Shown here: positions 16,203 to 24,528 of the stretch, one piece after another
Layout of the letters: every line of letters begins with the position of its first letter
Position numbering within the stretch: the first letter of the stretch is position 1
Assembly: GCF_003852425.1 (NCBI RefSeq)
Contig: NZ_QAJN01000004.1
Span: 207,282 to 271,281, forward strand
Direction of reading: 5' to 3'
DNA from: Paucibacter sp. KBW04
GTDB lineage: Bacteria; Pseudomonadota; Gammaproteobacteria; Burkholderiales; Burkholderiaceae_C
DNA length: 64,000 nucleotides
Notes under the pieces: generated by a model
What the model saw: only the letters and a program-made list of their open reading frames with translations
What the model was told of the DNA's origin: nothing
The model's database searches: none
Position numbers and translations under genes: made by a program

Positions 16203-17066
16203 TCAGGCAGGCGTGGGGGGTTGAATTTGGGTCAGTGCCGCCAGGGCGGGATCGGCGCAGAAGGGCGTAAAAATGCCGTCGAAGTGCGCTTCCAAAGGGC
16301 CCAGCCCTTTGGTGAAGAGCCCGTGCGTAACGTAAAGAAACAGCGGCTGCTGGCTGCGTTCGCGCAGCGCTGCCGCCAGAGCGATGAAAGTGCCGCCACC
16401 ATCGCAGATGTCGTCCACCACCAGCAGCGGCAGCTCGGGAAGCTCGGACTCAACAGCCGCGTCGCTGAGCTTGCCGGTCAAGGGGTTGCGGCGCTTGCTC
16501 GCATAAACCACGGGCGCCCCGATCGCCTTGGCCACAATCTCCACACGCTTGCGCGCGCCGGCATCCGGTGCGACGAGGGCAAGCTTTTCGATAGGGGCCA
16601 AGGCCCCCTCGCGCAGCTGCTTGACGTAATGAGCCGCAGGGACGACGCGAACGTTCTTCAGCAAGGCAGGAACGACATCGCTGTGGGGGTCGCTGACGGT
16701 GACGGAGGCGAACTCCGCGCTATTGATCAGCTGGCAGAAAACGGCGGCCGACAGCGGCTCACCTTCGACGGCGACGCGATCCTGGCGCGCGTAAGGCACG
16801 TAGGGCAGCCGCAGATGAATCTGCGCCCCGGCCCGAACCGCACGCTTGAGCGCGTCGGTCAAAAGCAGTAGATCCATCACCCCATCGGCCGAATAGAGAC
16901 CGGCCGTAATGGTCCAGCAGCCATCTGTACAGCCAAGCACGCTCTCGGGCAAACGCACATGGCGCTCGCCGCCGGGAAATTGAAGGCGCTGAATGCCCAA
17001 GTGTTCCCGGGCGGTCTCGAGGTCGCCAAGGAAGGGGGAGGAGTGAAGCGTCAGGGTGGATTGCAT
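16203..17066 (-). CDS. prs: Ribose-phosphate pyrophosphokinase paralogue (NAD salvage)
   Basis: 287 residues, shorter than the usual housekeeping Prs of about 315. Carries PYVPYARQDR, the VSDPHSD motif, and the PRPP-binding loop VVDDICDGGGT. Makes PRPP from ribose 5-phosphate and ATP. Its place as the first gene of prs-nadV-nrtR indicates a dedicated supply for NadV rather than the general enzyme. A 21-base palindrome immediately upstream is a candidate NrtR operator. Confidence 0.93.
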   Translation of the reverse strand: MQSTLTLHSSPFLGDLETAREHLGIQRLQFPGGERHVRLPESVLGCTDGCWTITAGLYSADGVMDLLLLTDALKRAVRAGAQIHLRLPYVPYARQDRVAVEGEPLSAAVFCQLINSAEFASVTVSDPHSDVVPALLKNVRVVPAAHYVKQLREGALAPIEKLALVAPDAGARKRVEIVAKAIGAPVVYASKRRNPLTGKLSDAAVESELPELPLLVVDDICDGGGTFIALAAALRERSQQPLFLYVTHGLFTKGLGPLEAHFDGIFTPFCADPALAALTQIQPPTPA

Positions 17067-17079
17067 GGCTTGTTTTCCG

Positions 17080-17100
17080 TTTGATGCATCCTACATCAAA
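17080..17100. promoter_or_regulatory. Candidate NrtR operator upstream of prs
   Basis: Inverted repeat with perfect 7-base arms, TTTGATG and CATCAAA, around a 7-base spacer. It starts 14 bases upstream of the prs ATG and is followed by an AT-rich promoter-like stretch. No other strong palindrome is seen here. Assignment to NrtR is by context only; operators of this family vary between lineages. Confidence 0.55.
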
Positions 17101-17385
17101 TTAAACAAACAAAACAAGCAGTAAACGGATGTGAGATCTTCACCAGGGCCAATCGAGTCGAGCGCTAGAGGCCAGGGCAGTCAAGGGGGCGCTCAGCTGG
17201 TCGAAGTGCCCTTGCTCTGCCCGGCTTTGATGGCCCGCTGCTGTGGCGCCAACAGCGATGGCGCTTGCCCGCCACTCGCTGGCAAGAGCGTCGGTAGCCC
17301 TCCCGCTGCCAGCAAGAGTCATCCACCGATTGCTGCCCTTGCAATCGCCTCGCAACGCAACTCAAGATCTCGGGCCGGCGATAAA

Positions 17386-17427
17386 GGGTCAGGTCTTGCC
17401 TTTGGATTCGAAACCTGGCTCCGACCC
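17386..17427. repeat. REP-like hairpin, family 1, copy 3 (diverged)
   Basis: Begins GGGTCAGGTCTTGCCTTTGG, then ATTCGAAACCTGG and CCGACCC. The left arm is intact; the right arm is diverged and carries extra bases relative to the copy at 17559. Confidence 0.65.
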
Positions 17428-17520
17428 TTCGAGTCAAGCAGTTGATCAAGAAGTTTGAGGACTTGAAATTTAGGGCCTGGCCTTGCGCCACCTTGGGCGC
17501 CTCCGCTGAGCGGAGGGCCG

Positions 17521-17555
17521 GCGGCCAGTGCCGAGCCAAAGCCACTGGCGGGCGG
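17521..17555. repeat. Hairpin repeat, family 2, copy 2
   Basis: GCCAGTG (17524-17530) pairs with CACTGGC (17543-17549). Differs at four of 35 positions from the copy at 11541-11575. Confidence 0.65.
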
Positions 17556-17558
17556 AGA

Positions 17559-17595
17559 GGGTCAGGTCTTGCCTTTAGATTCGAGACCTGACCCC
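17559..17595. repeat. REP-like hairpin, family 1, copy 4 (perfect)
   Basis: Arms GGGTCAGGTCT (17559-17569) and AGACCTGACCC (17584-17594) are perfect reverse complements around the 14-base loop TGCCTTTAGATTCG. It is the best copy of the family. Confidence 0.8.
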
Positions 17596-17781
17596 AAAGC
17601 CGGCTCATACCTTCTCCCGACCTCGTACCCCCCCCGTTGGCAAGGCCGAAAACCAGCGATGATTGAGGTGGCAAGGTACAAAGGCGGTATACGCAAGCAA
17701 AGGCATGCGATGGTGCTTTGCCAAAAGGGATGATGGCCACGCCCAAGACAGCGGCCGCACTAAATAGAACAGACTAAATCT

Positions 17782-19896
17782 ATGGCACTCGACGTTCCAG
17801 GCGGCCGCAAAAACACGGCTGTGAACCACAGCGACTATGTTGTTTTTGAGGAAATGCTCTCAAACGCAATCGACTCCTACCTAATTCGGAGGAGCCGTTT
17901 GGCTACAGCGCCTCCTTTCTGGATGAGCGTAGTTGTCAAAATTTCGCAGGCCGACTTGTTCGATTCGAAGTTCAGTGTCGAGATTTCCTGCACCGACAAC
18001 GGTGCAGGCTTTGGCGACGACGAGGTAAAGGCCTTCGTGACGAAGGATTCAACCTTTAAAGACCTTCTACAGATTCCGGGTATCGGTAAGTGCAAAGGGG
18101 CGGGGCGAATTCAATTTTTCCACCACTTTGAGCGGATGCTCATCGACAGCGTGTTCGAGCGCGATGAAAAAATTAAACGCAGGCAACTCCAGGTCGACGA
18201 CTCCACTCGCTTAGTTTCCGAGCAGTCATTCGTCACTACGCCTGCCGATGGAAGCCAGATTACGACCACGTTCACCTTGAAGGGTCGTCGACAGGTTGCT
18301 CTGACTCCAGAACAAAGAGCCGACGAAGCTTCGGTACCTGAGATTTTCTCGGCGAAGGCGATTGTCGATCACCTTTACACCACTTTTCTCCAGCGCTTCA
18401 TCATCCTGAAGAAGCTCATCGGTGACTTCAAGATCGAAGTGGAGTCCCGCCACGGCAACGTTTTCAAGACGGAGTTCATCGACGACAAAGTGCTACCGGA
18501 ACCCGTTGGCGAGGTCGCGCGCCTGCCACTTGTTTGCGCCCATAGCAAGGAGTTGCGCACTGGCCCCACGCTGCTGATTACAAGGTACTCGTTCTCCCAG
18601 GCCATCTTCCCGACCTTCCAGCATGAAGTGGCCCTCTGTGCCAACTCAGCAGTTGTCCAGCAAATCACCAAACGCTACCTTCGCAATTCGATTGATCGAA
18701 AACGTCCTACAGCAGGACGCTTTGAGTTACTACTCGTCGAAAGTGATCTTTTCGAAGAGAAGGTGAACCAGCAGCGAGATGGCTTCAACATCCCGGCGAC
18801 CTGCACTGAGAGCGATACCCTAAAAGAGGAATTTTCGCTGGAAGACGTGGTCAGCTCGCTCGAAGACTACGTTTTCCAGATCATCACTCCGCCGGATTTC
18901 GACAAGGACGGCTTAGTTCGTTCCACCGAGCAGCGCTTCGGCATCACCCGGCAGATGATGGAGGGGACGAATATCAAGATCCACTACGGCGACAACGAAG
19001 AGAACATTGCGCGCCGCGTTTTGAAGAAGCTTCAAGAAGAGATCGTCGGCGACACCTCGAACCTTTTCACGATGAAGAACGAGCTGTTGAAGCTAGACCC
19101 TCGCTCCGCTGACTTCAGAGGTAAGGTCTCAGAACTTGCCTGGAAGTACACGAGTTCTATCAAAAAGATGGACATGACGAACCTGTCCCAGCTCGTGGTC
19201 CGTCGCAGCGCGATGATCGAGGTGCTCGGCATGGCCGTTGACGGCCTGCTCAACTGTCAGGCACCGGAACCTGGGAAGAAGAACGAGAACGAGCGGATCA
19301 TCCACAACATCTTCTTCCCCATGGGGAAGGACTCCATAGAAACGGCAGAACACGACATCTGGCTGCTCAACGAGGAGTACCAATACTTTGAGTACATCGC
19401 GTCGGACAAACCTCTGAAGTCCATCAAATGGACAGCCACAGAGAGTATGTTCGAGCCAGATATTGATGAGAGCTTGGAGAAACTTTTCGCAGCTAACAAC
19501 AAAAACCATGACTCAAAGCGACCTGACATCGCGCTCTTCACAAAGGAAGGTTCCGCAATCATCATCGAGTTCAAGGCACCAGATGTCGGTCTTCAGGAAC
19601 ATATCCCAGACTTAGCTCAGTACGCGCGGCTGCTAGCGGCAAAGTCCAATGGCCGAATCAGAAAATTTTATGGCTATCTGATTGGCTGCACCATTGATCC
19701 CAATCGGATGGACACGTCGTATACGCAGTTCGCCGACGGCCGGGGTTTTTTCAAAAGCGACCAGTTGCGGGACTTTGCGACCGGTAGAGCCTATGGCGAG
19801 ATCTACACCGAGGTGCTGCTTTACCAGCACTTCATCGACAGGGCTGAAGTGCGGCTCCGTGTCTACAAGGACAAGTTGAAGGTTCAACTGGACTGA
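17782..19896 (+). CDS. GHKL-ATPase / PD-(D/E)xK nuclease fusion, candidate defence protein
   Basis: 704 residues, not a named protein to me. The N-terminus carries GHKL ATPase motifs: N box EEMLSNAID (E24, N28), CTDNGAGF (D72, G74, G76) and a Gly-rich lid PGIGKCKGAGR (about 99-109), as in Hsp90/MutL/MORC-like proteins. The C-terminus has a PD-(D/E)xK nuclease core: KRPDIALF (D582) and IIIEFKAP (E596, K598). The middle 450 residues are unrecognised. The gene stands alone, is visibly less GC-rich than its neighbours, has no clear ribosome binding site, is preceded by clustered hairpin repeats and ends at a strong terminator. These traits fit a horizontally acquired single-gene defence or restriction factor (inference). 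A repair function is the alternative. Confidence 0.8.
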   Translation: MALDVPGGRKNTAVNHSDYVVFEEMLSNAIDSYLIRRSRLATAPPFWMSVVVKISQADLFDSKFSVEISCTDNGAGFGDDEVKAFVTKDSTFKDLLQIPGIGKCKGAGRIQFFHHFERMLIDSVFERDEKIKRRQLQVDDSTRLVSEQSFVTTPADGSQITTTFTLKGRRQVALTPEQRADEASVPEIFSAKAIVDHLYTTFLQRFIILKKLIGDFKIEVESRHGNVFKTEFIDDKVLPEPVGEVARLPLVCAHSKELRTGPTLLITRYSFSQAIFPTFQHEVALCANSAVVQQITKRYLRNSIDRKRPTAGRFELLLVESDLFEEKVNQQRDGFNIPATCTESDTLKEEFSLEDVVSSLEDYVFQIITPPDFDKDGLVRSTEQRFGITRQMMEGTNIKIHYGDNEENIARRVLKKLQEEIVGDTSNLFTMKNELLKLDPRSADFRGKVSELAWKYTSSIKKMDMTNLSQLVVRRSAMIEVLGMAVDGLLNCQAPEPGKKNENERIIHNIFFPMGKDSIETAEHDIWLLNEEYQYFEYIASDKPLKSIKWTATESMFEPDIDESLEKLFAANNKNHDSKRPDIALFTKEGSAIIIEFKAPDVGLQEHIPDLAQYARLLAAKSNGRIRKFYGYLIGCTIDPNRMDTSYTQFADGRGFFKSDQLRDFATGRAYGEIYTEVLLYQHFIDRAEVRLRVYKDKLKVQLD

Positions 19897-20063
19897 CGGT
19901 TTTCTCCAGGAATTGCCATACAGCTAGACGAATGCGTCGGTAAGCGAATCGCGGATCGGGGTCAGGGCTCTCTAAAGTCCAGCACCGCGTGCAAGCTCTG
20001 CAAGGTTCCAACACAACTCGGTCGAACCCCACCGGAATTTCCGAGGGCTACCCCCAAAGAACG

Positions 20064-20097
20064 AAAAGCCAGTGGCCCCAAAAGGCCGCTGGCTTTT
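20064..20097. terminator. Bidirectional rho-independent terminator
   Basis: AAAAGCCAGTGGCC (20064-20077) pairs with GGCCGCTGGCTTTT (20084-20097), 14 pairs with one G-T wobble and a 6-base loop. T runs follow on both strands. It serves the GHKL gene and the convergent thiolase gene. Confidence 0.8.
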
Positions 20098-20144
20098 CTT
20101 CTTCCCGTCTAAACCCGAGCCTATTTCAGCCCGGTACTAACTGC

Positions 20145-21326
20145 TTAGATCAGCTCCACACCCATTGCCGTCGCTTCGCCACCGCCGATGCACAACGAAG
20201 CCACGCCGCGCTTCAGGCCACGGTGCTTCAACGCGCCGATCAGCGTGACCAGGATGCGAGCACCCGAGGCGCCGATGGGGTGGCCCAGGGCGACCGCGCC
20301 GCCATTCACGTTGACGATTTCATGCGGGAGCTTGAATTCGGCCATGGCGGCCATGGTGACGGCGGCGAAGGCTTCGTTGACTTCCCAGAGGTCGACGCTC
20401 TTGGCGTCCCAGCCGTTCTTGGCCAGCAGCTTTTGGATGGCGCCGACCGGGGCGGTGGTGAACCATTCGGGCGCGTTGGCGTGCACGGCATGGCCGACGA
20501 TACGGGCCACGGGCTTGACGCCCAGCTTGGCGGCGGTGCTTTCACGCATCAGCACCAGGGCGGCGGCGCCGTCGGAGATGGAGGACGAGGTGGCGGCGGT
20601 GATGGTGCCGTCTTTGACGAAGGCGGGCTTCAGGCCAGCGATCTTGTCCAGCTTGGCCTTGAAGGGCTGTTCGTCCTTGCTGAAGATGGTGTCCACGCCG
20701 CGGTTCGTGACCGTGACGGGGGCCATTTCCCAGGCGAAGGAGCCGTCTTCATTGGCGCGCTTGGCACGCTCGGTGGAGGCAACAGCGAAGGCGTCTTGCG
20801 CTTCGCGGCTGAAGGCGTACTTGCTCACACACTGTTCGGCGAACACGCCCATGGCCTTGCCGCGCTGGTAAGCGTCTTCCAGGCCGTCCAGGGCCATGTG
20901 GTCGTACATGGCGGTGGCGCCGTACTTCACGCCCTTGCGAGCGAACATCAGGTGGGGCGCGTTGGTCATGGACTCCATGCCGCCGGCGATCAGCACGTCG
21001 GCGCTTTCGGCCTTGAGCGTGTCGTGGGCGAACATGGTGGCGCGCATGCCGGCGCCGCACATCTTGCTCAGGGTGACGGCACCGACCGATTGCGGCAGGC
21101 CGGCCTTGAGCACGGCTTGGCGGGCAGGAGCTTGGCCTTGGCCGGCCATCAGGCAGTTGCCGATGAAGGCTTCTTGAATCGCGTCGCCGGGGATGCCCGA
21201 GCGCTCAACCGCCGCCTTGATGGCCACGGCTGCCAGTTCCCAAGCTTGCAGGCCGGCGAAGTCGCCCAGCAGGCCGCCGATGGGCGTGCGTGCGGCGGAA
21301 ACGATAACGATGGAATCAGAGGACAT
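20145..21326 (-). CDS. Acetyl-CoA C-acetyltransferase (thiolase)
   Basis: 393 residues, the normal thiolase length. Catalytic residues are in place: nucleophile C90 in LSKMCGAGM, H349 in ALGHPIGASGAR and C379 in SLCIGGGEA. Condenses two acetyl-CoA to acetoacetyl-CoA or runs in reverse. It could serve polyhydroxybutyrate synthesis, ketone-body use or leucine breakdown. AAGGAGAG lies just before the ATG. It is the last gene of the minus-strand run from ivd through aceK. A decayed piece of a related gene is at 13047-13150. Confidence 0.95.
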   Translation of the reverse strand: MSSDSIVIVSAARTPIGGLLGDFAGLQAWELAAVAIKAAVERSGIPGDAIQEAFIGNCLMAGQGQAPARQAVLKAGLPQSVGAVTLSKMCGAGMRATMFAHDTLKAESADVLIAGGMESMTNAPHLMFARKGVKYGATAMYDHMALDGLEDAYQRGKAMGVFAEQCVSKYAFSREAQDAFAVASTERAKRANEDGSFAWEMAPVTVTNRGVDTIFSKDEQPFKAKLDKIAGLKPAFVKDGTITAATSSSISDGAAALVLMRESTAAKLGVKPVARIVGHAVHANAPEWFTTAPVGAIQKLLAKNGWDAKSVDLWEVNEAFAAVTMAAMAEFKLPHEIVNVNGGAVALGHPIGASGARILVTLIGALKHRGLKRGVASLCIGGGEATAMGVELI

Positions 21327-21356
21327 GGGGACTCTCCTTCAAGGGTTTAGTAGCAA

Positions 21357-23216
21357 TTAGTGGACGGACAAATCGTGATGGCTGGCTTTGACAATCGCCG
21401 CGCCATCCACGCTGGGGACTGGTGACTTCCTCGCCTCATTTCTGGCGGCGCCGTAAAAGCGCTTGTGCGCTTCGTAGGGAAACACATCGTGTACATGGCC
21501 GGCTTGGATGCGGGCCTTGTGCTGCTGCCAAAAGGCGGCGTCGAGCAGATCGGCGTGGTGGCGCATGAACAACTCGCGCACGCCGGGGTGGCCCAGCAAA
21601 AAGGGGCCGAAGGTCTCGGGGAAGACGTCGCGCGGGCCGACCTTGTACCAAATCTCGCCGGACATTTCTTCTTCCTCATTGCGCGGCGCGGGCACGTAGC
21701 GGAAGTTGCAGTCGCTGAGGTATTCGATCTCGTCGTAGTCGTAGAACACGACCTTGCCGTGGCGGGTGACGCCAAAGTTCTTCCACAACATATCGCCGGG
21801 GAAGATATTGGCGGAGACCAGGTCCTTGATGGCATTGCCGTACTCGATGACGGCGTGCTCCATCTGCTCGGGCGTGGCCTCTTGCAGATAGATGTTGAGC
21901 GGCACCATGCGGCGCTCGATGTAAACGTGGCGCAGCACCAGGTTGTCGCCGCTCTCATCCAAAAGGCTGGGGCAGAAATGGCGCAGCTCGGCCAATAACT
22001 CTTCGTCAAAGCGGTAGCGCGGGAAGGCGACGTTGCTGTACTCCAGCGTGTCGGCCATGCGACCGACGCGGTCGTGCTGCTTGACGAGCAGGTATTTGCT
22101 CTTGATCAGCTCGCGGCTCGTTTCCTTCTGCGCGGGGTAAAAGTCTTTGATGACCTTGAAGACGAAGGGAAAGGACGGCAGGTCGAACACCAGCATCACC
22201 ATGCCCTTGATGCCGGGCGCGATGCGGAACTTGTCGCTGGAGTGGCGCAGGTGGTAGAGGAAGTCGCGGTAGAAGAGGTTTTTGCCCTGCTTTTGCAGGC
22301 CGAGAGCGGCGTAGATTTCCGAGCGCGGCTTGCGCGGCATCAGCGAGCGCAGGAATTGCACATAGGCGCTGGGTACCTCCATGTCCACCATGAAGTAGGC
22401 GCGCGCAAAGCTGAACAGCATCAGCAGATCGTCTTCGCCGAAGAGCGCCGCGTCGATATAGAGCATGCCGGTCTCGCCGTGCAAGAGGGCTAAGGCAAAG
22501 GCAGTCTCGTGAAAGCCGTTGATGATCTTGCCGACCAGGTAGGCGCCCTTGTTGCGGAAGAACAGGCTGGACAGCACCTGGATCTGGAAGTTGGTGCGGC
22601 GGCGGTAGTCGCCCATCTCTTGCTGCAGGGCGGCCATCACATGCTCGATGTCGCGGCCCAGGTCTTCAAACTCAAGGTCGAGCTGGAAGTTGGTGACGAT
22701 GCGGCGCAGGGTCTCACGCAAAGAATCGCGCAAGGCCTCCTGCGAGCTATTCGGCGCGGGGTAGTAGGCGCGGAAGGTGGGTTTGGCGGCGGGCTCGTCG
22801 TTCTCGATGTACTCGGTGGAGACGGCCGGGCGCACGAAGATGAAGTCGTTATTGAAGTAGCTGTGATGCAGGATGCGGGTGCAGACCGAGTTGAAAAAAG
22901 TCTCGGCCAGCTCGGGCTGGTGGTGGTCTATCAGCAGGCCGATGTAGTGCAGCTTGACCTGCTGCCAGATCTCCATCGCCAGCTCGCTGGTCTGGAAGCG
23001 TTCTTCCAGGCTGGCCACGGTCTCGTCCACCCGCTTGTCGTAGAACTCGATGCGCTCGCGCTGCGCCGTTTGCTGGCCATGCCAGTCGGCCTGCTCAAAA
23101 CGCTTCTTGGCCTCGGCGCTGGTGCCGCGGAACAAGCGGTAGTGCCGATTGAAGCCGCCCAGCATCGCTTTGGCGATTTCGAAGGCGCGAGGATCGGTCA
23201 GCTTCTGCGGGAACAT
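21357..23216 (-). CDS. aceK: Isocitrate dehydrogenase kinase/phosphatase
   Basis: 619 residues from the ATG at 23216; a TTG two codons upstream is less likely. Typical AceK sequence from the start ([34 protein letters not shown]) through [20 protein letters not shown] to [15 protein letters not shown] and [16 protein letters not shown]. Reversibly phosphorylates isocitrate dehydrogenase and so diverts carbon to the glyoxylate shunt. No aceA or aceB is nearby. It is 30 bases upstream of the thiolase gene and 35 bases downstream of the carbonic anhydrase gene, so probably co-transcribed. Confidence 0.96.
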   Translation of the reverse strand: MFPQKLTDPRAFEIAKAMLGGFNRHYRLFRGTSAEAKKRFEQADWHGQQTAQRERIEFYDKRVDETVASLEERFQTSELAMEIWQQVKLHYIGLLIDHHQPELAETFFNSVCTRILHHSYFNNDFIFVRPAVSTEYIENDEPAAKPTFRAYYPAPNSSQEALRDSLRETLRRIVTNFQLDLEFEDLGRDIEHVMAALQQEMGDYRRRTNFQIQVLSSLFFRNKGAYLVGKIINGFHETAFALALLHGETGMLYIDAALFGEDDLLMLFSFARAYFMVDMEVPSAYVQFLRSLMPRKPRSEIYAALGLQKQGKNLFYRDFLYHLRHSSDKFRIAPGIKGMVMLVFDLPSFPFVFKVIKDFYPAQKETSRELIKSKYLLVKQHDRVGRMADTLEYSNVAFPRYRFDEELLAELRHFCPSLLDESGDNLVLRHVYIERRMVPLNIYLQEATPEQMEHAVIEYGNAIKDLVSANIFPGDMLWKNFGVTRHGKVVFYDYDEIEYLSDCNFRYVPAPRNEEEEMSGEIWYKVGPRDVFPETFGPFLLGHPGVRELFMRHHADLLDAAFWQQHKARIQAGHVHDVFPYEAHKRFYGAARNEARKSPVPSVDGAAIVKASHHDLSVH

Positions 23217-23251
23217 CGGCAATCCAGGCTGGGCGGGTCAGGGATGGGCGC

Positions 23252-23941
23252 TCAGGCTTCCGAGCTGAGTTGAGTAAAGCGCGCCTGCTCATAGCGCTGT
23301 TTGACGGCGCGCAAGGCATGCTGAAAAGCGGGCGCCACTTCCTCGGCCGAGGCTGCCGTGATGGCCAAGTCTTCCAGCAAGCCGTTGTGCAGGCCGTAAA
23401 CCCAGCCGTGCACCACCACCTCCTGGCCACGCGCCCAGGCGTCTTGCACGACGGTGGTTTGGCAGGCGTTGCGGGCCTGCTCCAGCACATTGAGCTCGCA
23501 CAAGGCATTGACGCGCTGATCGGGCTGCAGCTGGTCCAGCCACTCTTGGTGATGGTTGCGCACGTCCTGCACATGGCGCAGCCAGTTGTCCACCAGGCCC
23601 ACGCGAGAGTCCAGCAAAGCGGACTTGACGCCGCCGCAGTTGGAGTGGCCGACCACGATGATGTGCTTGACCTTCAAGGCATCGACAGCGAACTGCATCA
23701 CCGAGAGGCAGTTGAGGTCGGAGTGCACCACCACATTGGCCACATTGCGATGCACGAACAGCTCGCCCGGCAGCAGGTTGACGAGGTCATTGGCGGGCAC
23801 GCGGCTGTCGGCACAGCCTATCCACAGGTATTGCGGCGTCTGCTGCTCCAGCAGACGGCTGAAAAATCCCGGCTCACGCGCCTCGGTGTTGGCGGCCCAT
23901 TGCTTGTTGCTGTCCAGCAGCTCTTGAAGATTGGTACTCAT
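23252..23941 (-). CDS. can: Beta-class carbonic anhydrase
   Basis: 229 residues from the ATG at 23941. Zinc ligands C43, H99 and C102 lie in WIGCADSRVPAN and VVGHSNCGGV; the Asp-Arg pair of CADSR (D45, R47) is present. Interconverts CO2 and bicarbonate in the cytoplasm, supplying bicarbonate to carboxylases. Its ATG overlaps the stop of the upstream acetyltransferase gene by four bases. An SbtA-like bicarbonate carrier is encoded 5 kb away. Confidence 0.95.
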   Translation of the reverse strand: MSTNLQELLDSNKQWAANTEAREPGFFSRLLEQQTPQYLWIGCADSRVPANDLVNLLPGELFVHRNVANVVVHSDLNCLSVMQFAVDALKVKHIIVVGHSNCGGVKSALLDSRVGLVDNWLRHVQDVRNHHQEWLDQLQPDQRVNALCELNVLEQARNACQTTVVQDAWARGQEVVVHGWVYGLHNGLLEDLAITAASAEEVAPAFQHALRAVKQRYEQARFTQLSSEA

Positions 23942-24528
23942 GTCTGAATTGTCGAGGGATCGGATGACGGCACGCTTGCGGCTTGGCGGTAAGCCGCCCA
24001 AACCACACGGTCAATCAAGCGGCCCGCTTTGAATGCACTTTGCGGCAAACGCGCCTCCAGCATGTAGCCCGCGCGGCGCGCCACCGCCTGCGAGCCTTGG
24101 TTCCAGGCAAAGATGGGGGCGTAGAGTCGACTCAGCTCGGGCTGCTCGCGCCAGGCCCAATCGCTTACCAGGCGCAGCGCCTCGCTGCAGATGCCGCGCC
24201 GCCAGAAGGCCTGGCCTATCCAATAGCCTACCTCGGCATTGCAACGCAGCCAGCCTGACTCGGGCCGCACGCCGATGCAGCCGATCAGCTCGCCGGGCGT
24301 GTCGGCAGATTCGATGGCCCAAACGAAGCCGCCCATGCGCCAGCCGCCACCACACCAGGCCTCGGCATCGGCCAAGGTGTAGGGGTGAGGAAAGCCTTCA
24401 AACAGATTGCGCCAGACGGCCTCGTCATCGGCATGGCGCTGCAGAGCGGGCGCATCGTCCAGACGCAGCTCGCGCAGGCGGCAACGCTGGCCTTGCAAGC
24501 CGGGTGGGCTGAGCAGCTTCTCGCTCAT
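23938..24528 (-). CDS. GNAT-family (RimJ/RimL-type) N-acetyltransferase
   Basis: 196 residues from the ATG at 24528, chosen because the upstream extension is the Arg-rich antisense of its neighbour. RimJ/RimL-type features: RCRLRELRLDDAPALQRHADD, IGCIGVRPESGWLRCNAEVGYWIGQAFWRRGI and FAWNQGSQAVARRAGYMLEARL. It probably acetylates an alpha-amino group of a protein or small molecule. It overlaps both neighbours by four bases, so it is translated within the operon. Confidence 0.88.
   Translation of the reverse strand: MSEKLLSPPGLQGQRCRLRELRLDDAPALQRHADDEAVWRNLFEGFPHPYTLADAEAWCGGGWRMGGFVWAIESADTPGELIGCIGVRPESGWLRCNAEVGYWIGQAFWRRGICSEALRLVSDWAWREQPELSRLYAPIFAWNQGSQAVARRAGYMLEARLPQSAFKAGRLIDRVVWAAYRQAASVPSSDPSTIQT

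Larger units (their letters stand above)
17101..17781. other. Gene-free region packed with hairpin repeats
   Basis: No gene is supported; the longer frames here have no family features and cut across the repeats. It contains two family-1 hairpins (17386-17427, 17559-17595), one family-2 hairpin (17521-17555) and a plain palindrome CCTCCGC-TGA-GCGGAGG (17500-17516). The last 180 bases before the GHKL gene are less GC-rich and presumably carry its promoter. Confidence 0.55.

Noticed and set aside
17165..17746. A 193-residue minus-strand frame in the repeat region
   Set aside because: Its sequence is mostly translated hairpin repeats, with no ribosome binding site or domain.
19957..19980. A GGGGTCAGGGCTCT segment after the GHKL gene, like half a family-1 repeat
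   Set aside because: Only the first seven or eight bases agree and no pairing arm follows.
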